NCBI RefSeq assembly: GCF_030268085.1
Contig: NZ_BSDE01000001.1
Location: 930,001-994,000 of the forward strand
Source: Geothrix limicola
GTDB lineage: Bacteria; Acidobacteriota; Holophagae; Holophagales; Holophagaceae
Direction of reading: 5' to 3'
Length of the DNA stretch: 64,000 nt
Position numbers and translations under genes: made by a program. How positions within the stretch are numbered: position 1 is the stretch's first letter; the number at the start of each line of letters is the position of its first letter. The notes beneath the pieces are model-generated. The model saw only the letters and a list, made by a program, of their open reading frames with translations. It ran no database searches and was not told where the DNA came from. Below, piece by piece: positions 37,870 to 45,780 of the stretch.

Positions 37870-38933
37870 TGCACCCGCTGCTCACCAGCCGGGCCCGACT
37901 GGGGGCCTACCTTCTGGGGTGGGCTCCCATCGCCGCGCTGCTCACGGGCATCGCCCGCAGCCAGGACTGGAGCTGGGCCGAGGCGGCGGCCCTGGCCCTG
38001 CCGCTCTGCTTCTTCGCTGCCCTGCTCTTCCTTTCCACCTGGTTTCTCTGCCGCGCCCTTCCCCTGGGCCGCACCCTCGAAGGCCTCGGCGCCCATGGCG
38101 CGGCCTGGGGCATGGCTGCGGTGCTGATGGGCGGCCTCTGGTCCGGCCTCGCCTGGCTGCTCTCCCGCCTGCTGGCCTGGATCCCCGGCCTGGGCGCCCT
38201 GCCCCAGCGCGTGGGCACGGCCCTGCCCGTGCTCACGGGCCTCGGCGTGCTGCTCTACCTGGCCTCGGTGGCGCTGAGCTATCTGATGCTCGCGCAGGAG
38301 CGCGCCATCGAGGCGGAGCGCAAGGGCGCGGAGCTGCAGTTGCTGGCCCAGGAATCCGAGCTGAAGGCCCTGCGCGCCCAGTTGAATCCGCACTTCCTCT
38401 TCAACAGCCTGAACTCGCTGTCCGCCCTCACGGCGGTGGATCCGGCCCGCGCCCGGGAAATGTGCGTCCTGCTGTCCGATTTCCTCCGTCGCAGCCTGGG
38501 CCTGGGCGAGCGCCGCCTGGTGGCGCTCCGCGAGGAGCTGGACCTGGCCAAGGCCTACCTGGCCATCGAGCAGATCCGCTTCGGCGCCCGCCTACAGCTG
38601 GCCTGGGCCGTGGATCCTGCGGCCGAACCGGCCTTGCTCCCCACCCTGCTCCTGCAGCCACTGGTGGAAAACGCCATCAAGCACGGCATCGCGGCCCTGC
38701 CCGAAGGCGGCACCCTGAGCCTGAGCGCCGAGGTGCAGGAAGGCCACGTGATCGTGAAGGTGGAGAATCCGATGGATGCGGACGTTCCAGCTCCCAAGGG
38801 GCTCGGCATCGGCCTCCGCCAGGTCCGCCAGCGCCTCCTCGGCCGATTCGGCAACCGGGCCCGCTTCGAGGCCGGCGCGCTGGACGGCATCCATCGCATC
38901 ACCCTGGTGTTCCCTCTGGAGACCGAACCATGA
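37869..38933 (+). CDS. LytS/YehU-type sensor histidine kinase
   Basis: 354 residues. Four membrane helices (1-140) and a short linker helix lead to the His_kinase domain with LNPHFLFNSLNSLSALTAVD, whose His is the phosphorylation site. The ATPase domain carries LLQPLVENAIKHGIAALPEG and GLGIGLRQVRQRLLGRFG. No extracellular sensor domain, so the membrane part or the LiaF-like partner must sense. It starts within the stop of the LiaF-like gene and overlaps the regulator gene by 4 bases. Confidence 0.9.
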   Translation: MHPLLTSRARLGAYLLGWAPIAALLTGIARSQDWSWAEAAALALPLCFFAALLFLSTWFLCRALPLGRTLEGLGAHGAAWGMAAVLMGGLWSGLAWLLSRLLAWIPGLGALPQRVGTALPVLTGLGVLLYLASVALSYLMLAQERAIEAERKGAELQLLAQESELKALRAQLNPHFLFNSLNSLSALTAVDPARAREMCVLLSDFLRRSLGLGERRLVALREELDLAKAYLAIEQIRFGARLQLAWAVDPAAEPALLPTLLLQPLVENAIKHGIAALPEGGTLSLSAEVQEGHVIVKVENPMDADVPAPKGLGIGLRQVRQRLLGRFGNRARFEAGALDGIHRITLVFPLETEP

Positions 38934-39685
38934 AAGCCCTGATCATCGACGATGAGGATCTCGCCCGCGCCGTCGTGCGCGAGCACCTGTCCGCCCACCC
39001 GGACGTGGAGGTGGCCGCGGAATGCGCCAACGGCTTCGAGGCCCTCAAGGCCGCGGCCCAGCATCAGCCCGACCTCATCTTCCTCGACATCCAGATGCCC
39101 AAGCTGGACGGCTTCGAAGTGCTCGAACTGCTCGAGGCCGAGGGCAAGCGCCCGGCCGTGGTGTTCGTCACCGCCTACGACCAGCACGCCATGCGGGCCT
39201 TCGAGGCCCATGCAGTCGACTACCTACTGAAGCCCTTTTCGAAGGAGCGGTTTGACGCCGCCCTCGCCAAGGCGCGGGCCCTGCAGACCGCCGCGCCGGC
39301 CACGCCAACCCCGGCGGCTACGGAGCTCGCCGCGGCCGCCCGCCAGGGCAAGCCCCTGGAGCGCATCGTCGTGAAGGACGGCCCCAAGGTCACGGTGGTC
39401 CACCTCGACCGGCTGGATTGGGTGCAGGCCCAGGATGACTACGTCCTGCTGCGGACCGAGGGCAAGAACCTGCTCAAGCAGCAGACCCTGGCCAGCCTGG
39501 AATCGCAGCTCGATCCGAGCTGTTTCATCCGCATCCACCGCAGTTACATTCTGAACCTCGACCGCCTTGTGCGCGTCGAACAGGACACCAAGGAACACCG
39601 TGACGCCATCCTGCGGGACGGCACCCGCCTGCCCGTCAGCCGGGCGGGCTTCCAGCGGCTGCGGGAACTCTGGGAAGGCGCCTGA
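38930..39685 (+). CDS. LytTR-family response regulator
   Basis: 251 residues. The receiver domain (1-120) has DDED, the phosphorylated Asp in FLDIQMPKLDGFEVLE (D53), and DYLLKPFSKERF. An Ala/Pro linker leads to a LytTR DNA-binding domain (about 148-250): RIVVKDGPKVTVVHLDRLDW, IRIHRSYILNLDRL and LPVSRAGFQRLRE. It is the partner of the kinase just upstream, to which it is coupled by an ATGA overlap. Targets unknown. Confidence 0.92.
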   Translation: MKALIIDDEDLARAVVREHLSAHPDVEVAAECANGFEALKAAAQHQPDLIFLDIQMPKLDGFEVLELLEAEGKRPAVVFVTAYDQHAMRAFEAHAVDYLLKPFSKERFDAALAKARALQTAAPATPTPAATELAAAARQGKPLERIVVKDGPKVTVVHLDRLDWVQAQDDYVLLRTEGKNLLKQQTLASLESQLDPSCFIRIHRSYILNLDRLVRVEQDTKEHRDAILRDGTRLPVSRAGFQRLRELWEGA

Positions 39686-39702
39686 GCTTCAGGCCTGGAC
39701 CT

Positions 39703-39912
39703 TCAAATCGGGGCGTGCAGGCGGCAGGGATGGCAATCGCAGTGGCCGCACCGACCGCTACACGGGAGGGACGGCGGGAGGTCCAGCGGTTCTTCTTCGT
39801 CCAGGTGCTCCAGGCGCTTGATCGCCGGGATGACCCTGGTGGTGCGCACCACGCCGCCTTCCCCCTCGGATTTCGACACGGGCTCGGCTTTGCGGGTGAC
39901 GGACTTTGCCAT
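39703..39912 (-). CDS. Small Cys-rich hypothetical protein
   Basis: 69 residues, basic and disordered-looking at the N-terminus, then acidic LDEEEPLDLPPS, ending in LPCSGRCGHCDCHPCRLHAP: five cysteines and two histidines in about 20 residues, a likely metal-binding tail. Its ATG follows directly on the TAG of the SCP2-repeat gene (TAGATG), so translation is probably coupled. It has no recognised family. Being real is supported by the position and the Cys-clustered composition; it could still be chance. Confidence 0.5.
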   Translation of the reverse strand: MAKSVTRKAEPVSKSEGEGGVVRTTRVIPAIKRLEHLDEEEPLDLPPSLPCSGRCGHCDCHPCRLHAPI

Positions 39913-41127
39913 CTAGACCTCGGGGCGCCGGAAACTCTTCGCCACCTTCTGCATGAGCAGAGGGTCGCCTTCGATCTGGATCTTGCCGGTCATGAAGGCC
40001 TCCTGGGCGTTCAGCGTTCCGGTGCTCATGCCGACGAAGTCGTCAGCTTTCGCTTTCAGGAGCGTATCACAGGGTTTCAGCAAACGCGGGAAGACCAGGC
40101 AGGCGCCGTTTCGAATTAACACTGTGTAACCCATATCGTCGATCTGATAGCCCACGACCGCTTCGAGGTCCCCCGCCTTCTCCGCGTTGAACCGCTCGGG
40201 CATGGATTCCAGCAGGCCCTGGGCCGGGTTCACATCCGCATCGAAATGCGCCGTGTAGGCCGCCACCTTGCTCATGTCGCCCTTCACCGTGATGGCGCCG
40301 CCCAGCAGGGCCGCCACGAGGTTGAGCTTGCCGGCGTTGAGGGCCGCGAAATCCGCGTCGGAAATGCCCAGCGCCGCTCCGCCTTCCACTTCACCGGGCC
40401 GCACCGACAGGCCTTCCGGGCTGAAGTCCAGCCGGTAGGGCACACCGTCCACCTTCACTTCCAGGGTGCCGCTGGCGCCGCCCTTGTAGCGCTTGCGCAG
40501 CGTGGCCAGGGCCTTGCCCCCCGGGGTATCGGGAAAGCTGATCTCGGGCTCGGCGGCCCAGGTCTTCCAAGCCTTGCGCAGCAGCGCCATGTCGCCGCCG
40601 AAGCGGATCTGGCCGCCCAGCAGGGCCGGGCCGGGATCCGAAATGCCACAAACGAGCCCGCGCACCGCCGCTTCATCTCCGGCCACTTCGGCGCCCTCGC
40701 CCCAGCTCTCGCCGCCCACGGTCACCTTGAGCCCCGCACCCGCCAGCGCCAGGCGCGCAGGCACGAGCTCTTTCAGCGGCTTCACGGGACCGCCCTGCTT
40801 CTGGGGCTTCTTGAAGAACTTGGGGAATTTCTGAAGCAGGCCCAGGTCGCCGGTGCCCTTGAGCTTGCCGGTCATGAAGGCCTGCATGGGATCGAGCTTG
40901 CCTTCGTTCAGCGCGATCCAATCCTCGCTGCCGATCACCACCACCGAGGTGGCATCGGGCTTGCCCTCGCGTTTGAGCGAAAAGGCGCCGTTCTCGATGA
41001 GGCAGGTGTAGTCGCCGCCGCCCTCGCCGGTCACCTGGTAGTAGACGGAGACCGTGAGCCCCTGCGCCTTTTCCGGCAGGAAGAGTTCGGGCATGAGCGA
41101 AAAAATGCCGTCCACCGTCAAAGCCAT
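39913..41127 (-). CDS. Protein with four tandem SCP2-like domains
   Basis: 404 residues read as repeats of one sterol-carrier-protein-2-like unit. First copy, about 1-100: IFSLMPELFLPEKAQGL ending AFMTGKLKGTGDLGLLQKF. Second, about 115-200, ending LLGGQIRFGGDMALLRKAW. Third, about 210-300, ending LLGGAITVKGDMSKVAAY. Fourth, about 305-404: LLESMPERFNAEKAGDLEAV ending AFMTGKIQIEGDPLLMQKV. The first and last resemble each other most. SCP2 domains bind lipids or other hydrophobic ligands. The start at 41127 is preceded by GAGGTGA. It stands downstream of the Sel1 lipoprotein gene after 105 bases. Confidence 0.78.
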   Translation of the reverse strand: MALTVDGIFSLMPELFLPEKAQGLTVSVYYQVTGEGGGDYTCLIENGAFSLKREGKPDATSVVVIGSEDWIALNEGKLDPMQAFMTGKLKGTGDLGLLQKFPKFFKKPQKQGGPVKPLKELVPARLALAGAGLKVTVGGESWGEGAEVAGDEAAVRGLVCGISDPGPALLGGQIRFGGDMALLRKAWKTWAAEPEISFPDTPGGKALATLRKRYKGGASGTLEVKVDGVPYRLDFSPEGLSVRPGEVEGGAALGISDADFAALNAGKLNLVAALLGGAITVKGDMSKVAAYTAHFDADVNPAQGLLESMPERFNAEKAGDLEAVVGYQIDDMGYTVLIRNGACLVFPRLLKPCDTLLKAKADDFVGMSTGTLNAQEAFMTGKIQIEGDPLLMQKVAKSFRRPEV

Positions 41128-41232
41128 GGGTTCACCTCGGAATGTTGGATCGAGCATGGCCCGGGCTCCGGGGCCGACGCAACGGTTACCAGAGGTCAGG
41201 CGCCTCGATGGGGAAATCCCTAGGGTGTCGAT

Positions 41233-42342
41233 CTACTCCAAAGCCTGGAACAGCATCTTCAGAACGTCTGGAGCTTCTGGCTGCCCGGCCTGAGCCGCCC
41301 GTTCCAGCCAGGCTCGGGACGCCACCCTATCCCCGGTGACGGCTTGCCCGTGGAAGAGCAGAACACCCACGCGAAGCATGGCCTTGGGGCTCCCCTTTTC
41401 TGCGGCCTTCAGGTACCAGGTGTAGGCTTCCCGCTCGGCCTCCTCGCCCATGCCGCTGAGCCGTTCGGCCACCGCCAGCAGATCGTCGACCTGCCCCGAT
41501 TCGGCGGTCTTTCGTAGGCCCGTCAGCGCGCGCTGGAATTCAGGATCGTTGAATTCGCGGCGCACCTCCTCCTTGTAGCTCTCCAGGGTCCGCTCGGTCG
41601 GCGGCGGCTCGTGATGCACAGCGGGCAGCACCTTGAGAATGCCGCCGGATTCCAGATCCAGGGCCACGGCATGCCCGCTCTGTGATTCCACCCAGAGGGC
41701 CTGTTCGGTGAGGCCGATCCAAGCGGGCGCGACCGCGTCCTCCCAGGCCCGCCAAGTCCGCAGGCCCGGGAACCCCCGCTCTTTCCTGGCCCAGGCCAGA
41801 TGCCCCGGCGCCCACAAAACGCGCACGGTTTTCCTGCCCGCGTCGAGATCCTGGCCCTCCCGGGTTTTCGCGAAAGGTTGCCACTCCGAAGGAAGAACGA
41901 CGTCCCCCACGGGGTGAACCAGGGTTTGGCCAATGGCCGCCAGCGCCCAACTGAACCCATCCACCTGGCCGCGCGCGAAGGCACCGCTGGTCACCGCGTT
42001 GGCGGGATAGCGCAGGAGCCCAGTGGCCGCGTCGATTTCGGGAACCGGCGCGAAGGCCTCGATCTGCACGCCTTCCGGGACCGCGCCTCGCCAGCGGGGA
42101 GGTCGCACAGGAACATCCAACACGGGGCGGAAAGGCCGCATTCCGGCCTTCAAAGCCAGGTGGACCATGGCGGCGCCATCCTTGAATCCCGATTCATATT
42201 CGGCGCGCTCATGGACCGGCATCGATTCGGTGCGCTCCGTCATGGCCGCGTTCAAGCGAAGGGGCCAGGTATCGGCCGGACGCCTGGCGCAGCCGACGGC
42301 CAGCACCAGCATCCAGACAAAGGCATATTTCCAACCAATCAC
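41233..42342 (-). CDS. Lipoprotein with C-terminal Sel1-like repeats
   Basis: About 369 residues. The lipoprotein signal ends in the lipobox LAVGC, so it should be anchored in the membrane. A central region (about 80-260) has no recognised family. The C-terminus has two to three Sel1/TPR-like repeats: EREAYTWYLKAAEKGSPKAMLRVGVL and SRAWLERAAQAGQPEA. The GTG at 42342 is preceded by GAGGTC; a GTG four codons earlier is possible. It lies after the terminator of the M56 gene. Confidence 0.7.
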   Translation of the reverse strand: MIGWKYAFVWMLVLAVGCARRPADTWPLRLNAAMTERTESMPVHERAEYESGFKDGAAMVHLALKAGMRPFRPVLDVPVRPPRWRGAVPEGVQIEAFAPVPEIDAATGLLRYPANAVTSGAFARGQVDGFSWALAAIGQTLVHPVGDVVLPSEWQPFAKTREGQDLDAGRKTVRVLWAPGHLAWARKERGFPGLRTWRAWEDAVAPAWIGLTEQALWVESQSGHAVALDLESGGILKVLPAVHHEPPPTERTLESYKEEVRREFNDPEFQRALTGLRKTAESGQVDDLLAVAERLSGMGEEAEREAYTWYLKAAEKGSPKAMLRVGVLLFHGQAVTGDRVASRAWLERAAQAGQPEAPDVLKMLFQALE

Positions 42343-42416
42343 GGATGACCTCACGACTCTTGGAACGGCATCGCCCTGCGGGTTCGGCGGTGCCTGCGCT
42401 TCAGCCTCACATACAA

Positions 42417-42445
42417 CTGCAGGCGGTGGTTTTCACCGCCTGCAG
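42417..42445 (-). terminator. Terminator after the M56-TonB gene
   Basis: A perfect 12-base stem, CTGCAGGCGGTG with CACCGCCTGCAG, around a 5-base loop, 14 bases downstream of the gene's stop on the minus strand and followed by TTGTATG. Confidence 0.82.
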
Positions 42446-42459
42446 TCGCGTACATCGAC

Positions 42460-43776
42460 CTACCTCAGGCGGAACGGCATGGTGAGCTTGAAACGGGCGG
42501 CGACGGCCTTGCCCTTGACCTTCGCTGGTTGGAATTCCCAGGACTTGGCGTAGTTCAGCGCGCAGGCCCGCAGTTCCTCGGGGCCCGACTCGGCCTTGGC
42601 ATCAGTCACCTTGCCTTCGGTATCGATGGTGAGGACCACCACCACCGTGCCCTGGATGCGCTGGGCCTTGGCGTCGGGCGGATAGGCGGGCGGCTCGGGC
42701 TGATGCTTGACATGGATTTTGGAGAAGGCCATCTCCACGGGCTCTCCGGCAGCCGCCGAGGCCTTGGGCCCCGCCGTCGCGGACAGAGTGGCCACACCCA
42801 GGGCCGCCATCAGCAGCAGCGCGGGCAGGATGGCCGCCAGAGGGGCGGAGGAATCATGGGAGACGTGGGGACGTAGCAGACGTTGAATGCGGAGCATGAG
42901 TCGACCTCCACTGGCCGCGGGGGCCAGATCGGGAAGGAATGGCGGTGGGATTCGGAGTTCCTCCAGCCCGGCGAGGGCGGAGGCATAGAGGATCGGATCG
43001 CCGCAGGCCTGCACCGCCGCGTCATCGCAGCAATGCTCGCGCTCCTGGCGGATGCGCCTGGAGAGCCACCAGACGGCGGGATGGTAGAACAGCAAGGCTT
43101 CCGCCAGGGTCTGAACGACATTGGCGAGGAAATCACTGCGGCGGATGTGGGCCAGTTCGTGGGCCAACAGGGCTTCGAGCCCCTCGGGAGAAAGCGCCAT
43201 CAGCGCCGCGGCCGGAACGAGCACCACGGGCTTCAGCCATCCCAGCACCACGAGGGAATCCACCTGGTCGGAAAGCCCCAGGCGGATGGGAACCTGGATC
43301 CCCATGCGCCGTTGGAGCGCTTCGAACTTGACCAGCCACTCGGCCGGCGGAGGTTCGAGGGTGCCGAGGCCCGGCCCGTACAGCCAAGCCAGGGCGCGGC
43401 CCATCTGGATCATCCGGAAGGTGAATCCGGAGATCCAGCCGACAAACAGCCAGGGGATCCAGGGGCCGAGCCAGGCCTGAACCTGGGGAATCCACCGGAC
43501 GTCGCCGGAGCCTTCGGACACGGCACTGATCGTGAAAGCCCCGGCAGTGGAGAGCGGATCGTTGCCTCCGAGGACCCAGGCCAAGGTCACCCCGAAAACG
43601 AGGATCAGCAGGACCAGCGTGCCAAAGGCGATCGTGTAGCGGAGTTCCGCCGAGCGGTGCCGCGCCACGCGGAGGGCCATCGCCGCCAGCAGGGCCACCA
43701 ACGCGCCCTGCCAGAGGCTGTGGACCAAAGTCCAGCCGATGGCGTGGAGCAAGGGGATGGAAACCAGGCCGTTCAT
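42460..43776 (-). CDS. M56-family membrane peptidase (BlaR1/MecR1-like) with C-terminal TonB domain
   Basis: 438 residues. Several N-terminal membrane helices hold the M56 metallopeptidase with its zinc motif HELAHIRRSD (HELAH at 206-210) and the later EREHCCDDAAV. A further membrane helix (about 318-338) leads to a C-terminal TonB-type domain (about 350-438) with AYPPDAKAQRIQGTVVVVLTID and AKSWEFQPAKVKG. BlaR1/MecR1 carry a penicillin-binding sensor instead; this protein has none, so its signal is not a beta-lactam bound in the usual way. It should cleave or inactivate the BlaI-type repressor encoded just upstream, whose gene it overlaps by 4 bases. Confidence 0.87.
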   Translation of the reverse strand: MNGLVSIPLLHAIGWTLVHSLWQGALVALLAAMALRVARHRSAELRYTIAFGTLVLLILVFGVTLAWVLGGNDPLSTAGAFTISAVSEGSGDVRWIPQVQAWLGPWIPWLFVGWISGFTFRMIQMGRALAWLYGPGLGTLEPPPAEWLVKFEALQRRMGIQVPIRLGLSDQVDSLVVLGWLKPVVLVPAAALMALSPEGLEALLAHELAHIRRSDFLANVVQTLAEALLFYHPAVWWLSRRIRQEREHCCDDAAVQACGDPILYASALAGLEELRIPPPFLPDLAPAASGGRLMLRIQRLLRPHVSHDSSAPLAAILPALLLMAALGVATLSATAGPKASAAAGEPVEMAFSKIHVKHQPEPPAYPPDAKAQRIQGTVVVVLTIDTEGKVTDAKAESGPEELRACALNYAKSWEFQPAKVKGKAVAARFKLTMPFRLR

Positions 43777-44159
43777 CGGGCCCTCCCCTTGGCTTCGTTC
43801 AGCATTCTGCGGATGTCCTCCAGTTCCTCGGCCGAGGCGGGCTCGGTTTCGAGGGCCTGGAGGACGAGGTCCCGGCGGTTGCCCGCGAAGGCCTTGTACA
43901 GAAGCTCCTTCAGCAGGCACTGCTGGGTGGTGGCTTCCCCCTGGAGCGGCCGGTAGGTGTGGGAACGCGCGCGTTCGTCCCTCGCCACCAGACCCTTCTC
44001 CACCATGATCTGCATGAGCTTCAACACGGTGGTGTAGCCCGTATCCCGGTCCTTCGACAGTTCGGTGTGCACGTCCCGCACGGTCGAGGGTCCCCGCGAC
44101 CACAGGACCCGCAGGATGGCGAGCTCGCCATCGGAGGGGCGGATGGGCGTGGCGGACAT
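43773..44159 (-). CDS. BlaI/MecI/CopY-family transcriptional repressor
   Basis: 128 residues. The winged-helix N-terminal domain (about 5-80) includes SDGELAILRVLWSRGPSTVRDV, GYTTVLKLMQIMVEKGLV and ARSHTYRPLQGE. A C-terminal dimerisation part follows. It is the repressor partner of the M56 peptidase. The ATG is preceded by GGAGG. Two mirror-image operators overlap its promoter, so autorepression is very likely. Confidence 0.92.
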   Translation of the reverse strand: MSATPIRPSDGELAILRVLWSRGPSTVRDVHTELSKDRDTGYTTVLKLMQIMVEKGLVARDERARSHTYRPLQGEATTQQCLLKELLYKAFAGNRRDLVLQALETEPASAEELEDIRRMLNEAKGRAR

Positions 44160-44183
44160 GGGGCCTCCAGAGGATCTGGAAAG

Positions 44184-44225
44184 AACATACGAACCAGTTC
44201 GTAATTTGTCAACGAACTGGTTCGT
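44184..44225 (-). promoter_or_regulatory. blaI promoter with two mirror-image operators
   Basis: Minus-strand promoter TTGACA (44207-44212) and TATGTT (44184-44189), spaced 17. One operator, TACGAACCAGTTCGTA (44188-44203), is a perfect 7-2-7 palindrome in the spacer and -10. The other, ACGAACTGGTTCGT (44212-44225), touches the -35. Their 14-base cores are exact reverse complements of each other and are centred 23 bases apart, about two helical turns. The sequence differs from the TACA/TGTA operator known for staphylococcal BlaI. Confidence 0.88.
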
Positions 44226-44253
44226 ACTTTTTCAGACCATCTTGGGCGCCGGG

Positions 44254-45162
44254 TCAGCCCTTGGGCGCAGGCTCAATCGCGGTGCTTCGCTGCGCCTCCC
44301 GGGGAACCGGTTCGGGCTGGGGGGCCTCCTGCTTCTGAGCCCAGATGCCATTGGCAACGGGGGTCCCCACCCCCTTCTTGGAGGGATCCCAGCTGCGGGT
44401 GACCTTGATGCTGAACGGAGTGGCCTGGCAGGACATCCAGCCGGGATCGTCGACGATGACGTACACGGCCCGCGGTTTGTCGCTGAAATTGGTGTAGCTC
44501 ACCTCGGGGTTTCCCGTGGGGATGAGGTTCTGGAGCATGCCCTTCTCAATCTGTCCCCACCTGTTGAGCATGACCAGGCGGAACCAGCCTTCGTTGGGAT
44601 GGTGGAGGCGGATATGGATCTTTTCCCCCGGAGGTACGCCGAATCCATAGGCCTTCCATCCGGCTGGCATTTCCGAAACGCCGGTGAACTCGTCGATGGT
44701 GTCGCTGACGGGATGGACCGCGACAGAGCCCCGTCGGGCCATGGCTTGGACCTCCTCCAGGAGGTCGCGTCTGCGCCAGGCTTGTTGGGTGGGGACGTCC
44801 AGGAAACGTTCCAGGGGTCGCGGGGTGACGATGGTTTTCGGGGCCGGCTGGATTGGAATCGGCCTGGTCTCCTGCCTTGGGCTCCCTGGGCGTTCCGGAG
44901 GCGTGCGATCCAGGTTTCGACGATCGATCGCCGGGTGATCGGCTGAGGGCCGCTCGACGACCGGACGATCCACACCCCGGCGCTCCATCGTCGGGCGCTC
45001 GACGGCGGGTCTTTCGACGGTTGGACGTTCCACGGCGGGACGTTCGGTCGTCGGGCGTTCCGCAGCTTGTGCGGATGGGGCGACTCCCCAGAAGAGGACG
45101 GAAAGTCCCAGCCCACATCGTTTCAGCCCCATGGGGCGGAGGAATCTTGATGGAAGGAACAT
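44254..45162 (-). CDS. Secreted protein with 12 degenerate pentapeptide repeats
   Basis: 302 residues. The signal peptide (1-33, ending APSAQA) is followed by about 12 five-residue units of the form [ED]RPxV (residues 35-94), for example ERPAV ERPTV ERPAV ERPTM, diverging toward the end. Then comes a Pro-rich linker, and a folded-looking domain (about 115-265) with HPVSDTIDEF, AYGFGVPPGEKIHIRLHHP and WFRLVMLNRWGQIEKG. The C-terminus is Pro/Glu-rich. No family is recognised. The start is set by AAGGAGAT. It lies immediately upstream of the BlaI operators on the same strand. Confidence 0.75.
   Translation of the reverse strand: MFLPSRFLRPMGLKRCGLGLSVLFWGVAPSAQAAERPTTERPAVERPTVERPAVERPTMERRGVDRPVVERPSADHPAIDRRNLDRTPPERPGSPRQETRPIPIQPAPKTIVTPRPLERFLDVPTQQAWRRRDLLEEVQAMARRGSVAVHPVSDTIDEFTGVSEMPAGWKAYGFGVPPGEKIHIRLHHPNEGWFRLVMLNRWGQIEKGMLQNLIPTGNPEVSYTNFSDKPRAVYVIVDDPGWMSCQATPFSIKVTRSWDPSKKGVGTPVANGIWAQKQEAPQPEPVPREAQRSTAIEPAPKG
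44881..45060 (-). repeat. Tandem 15-base coding repeats ([ED]RPxV)
   Basis: Twelve units of 15 bases encode the pentapeptide array. The units nearest the signal peptide are the most alike at DNA level, for example GAACGTCCAACC-like and GAACGTCCCGCC-like runs; the last five have diverged. Suggests repeat expansion by slippage. Confidence 0.7.
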
Positions 45163-45780
45163 GCGATCTCCTTATTGGATGAAAGGCGCGCTGGGATACA
45201 ACGGCCAGGGTGGGATGTCTGAAAAAATCTGACAACGGGATTGATTGGTTCGGCGCCAGCGAGGCTTAGAGCCGACGCCCGTGGAACCACACCGATCTTG
45301 CGCAGTCCCGCCAGCGCGCACCTTGTGAACCTTCGAGATGGATCCCCGGAGAAGCCGAAGGGGCAGCCTTGGATGAAGGGGCCTGAAACCGGGAATCAAC
45401 ACGATCCGAGCCAGGAAGGTGTTTTTCTTGAAAGAAGATGGTTGATGATTCGTCCGCCGGATTGGGAGGCGGCTTTATGGAAACCAAACCCGGAATCACC
45501 AGGCCCTCGTCGTCGCCACCTTGATCCGCAGCGTCAACTACACGGGAGGAAGGGCCTTTTCGCGAGCCCGGCGTCATGGTGGTCATCCGATGTTTCATGA
45601 AGTAGCCCCGCCCTCAAGTTGGATGAACCTCTGCGTCACCCTACGAAGGGAAACCTGGGCATGCCGGTGTTCAAGAGCCATCCGCCGAAAGTCGTGATTT
45701 TCACGTTCCGGACTTAAGTCCGGATGGCCTTAGTTGCACGAAAAAGGTCCGTTGGGCGAGTCCGGAAGCGGGCTTGGGGT
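45163..45780. other. Intergenic region with an 18-base palindrome, no gene recognised
   Basis: About 620 bases between two divergent genes, the longest gap in the window and visibly lower in GC. Open frames here match no family and lack ribosome-binding sites. The main structure is TCCGGACTT-AAGTCCGGA (45707-45724), a perfect 18-base palindrome 56 bases upstream of the LuxR gene start: either an operator or the foot of a short hairpin without a T run. Confidence 0.5.

Noticed and set aside
37869-39685. Single long plus-strand frame (37919-39685) as a kinase-regulator fusion
   Set aside because: The kinase is read in a different frame (start 37869) with clear motifs; the long frame only joins out-of-frame kinase sequence to the regulator.
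44881-45060. CRISPR-like array
   Set aside because: The units are 15 bases, contiguous without spacers, in frame with a signal peptide: a coding tandem repeat.
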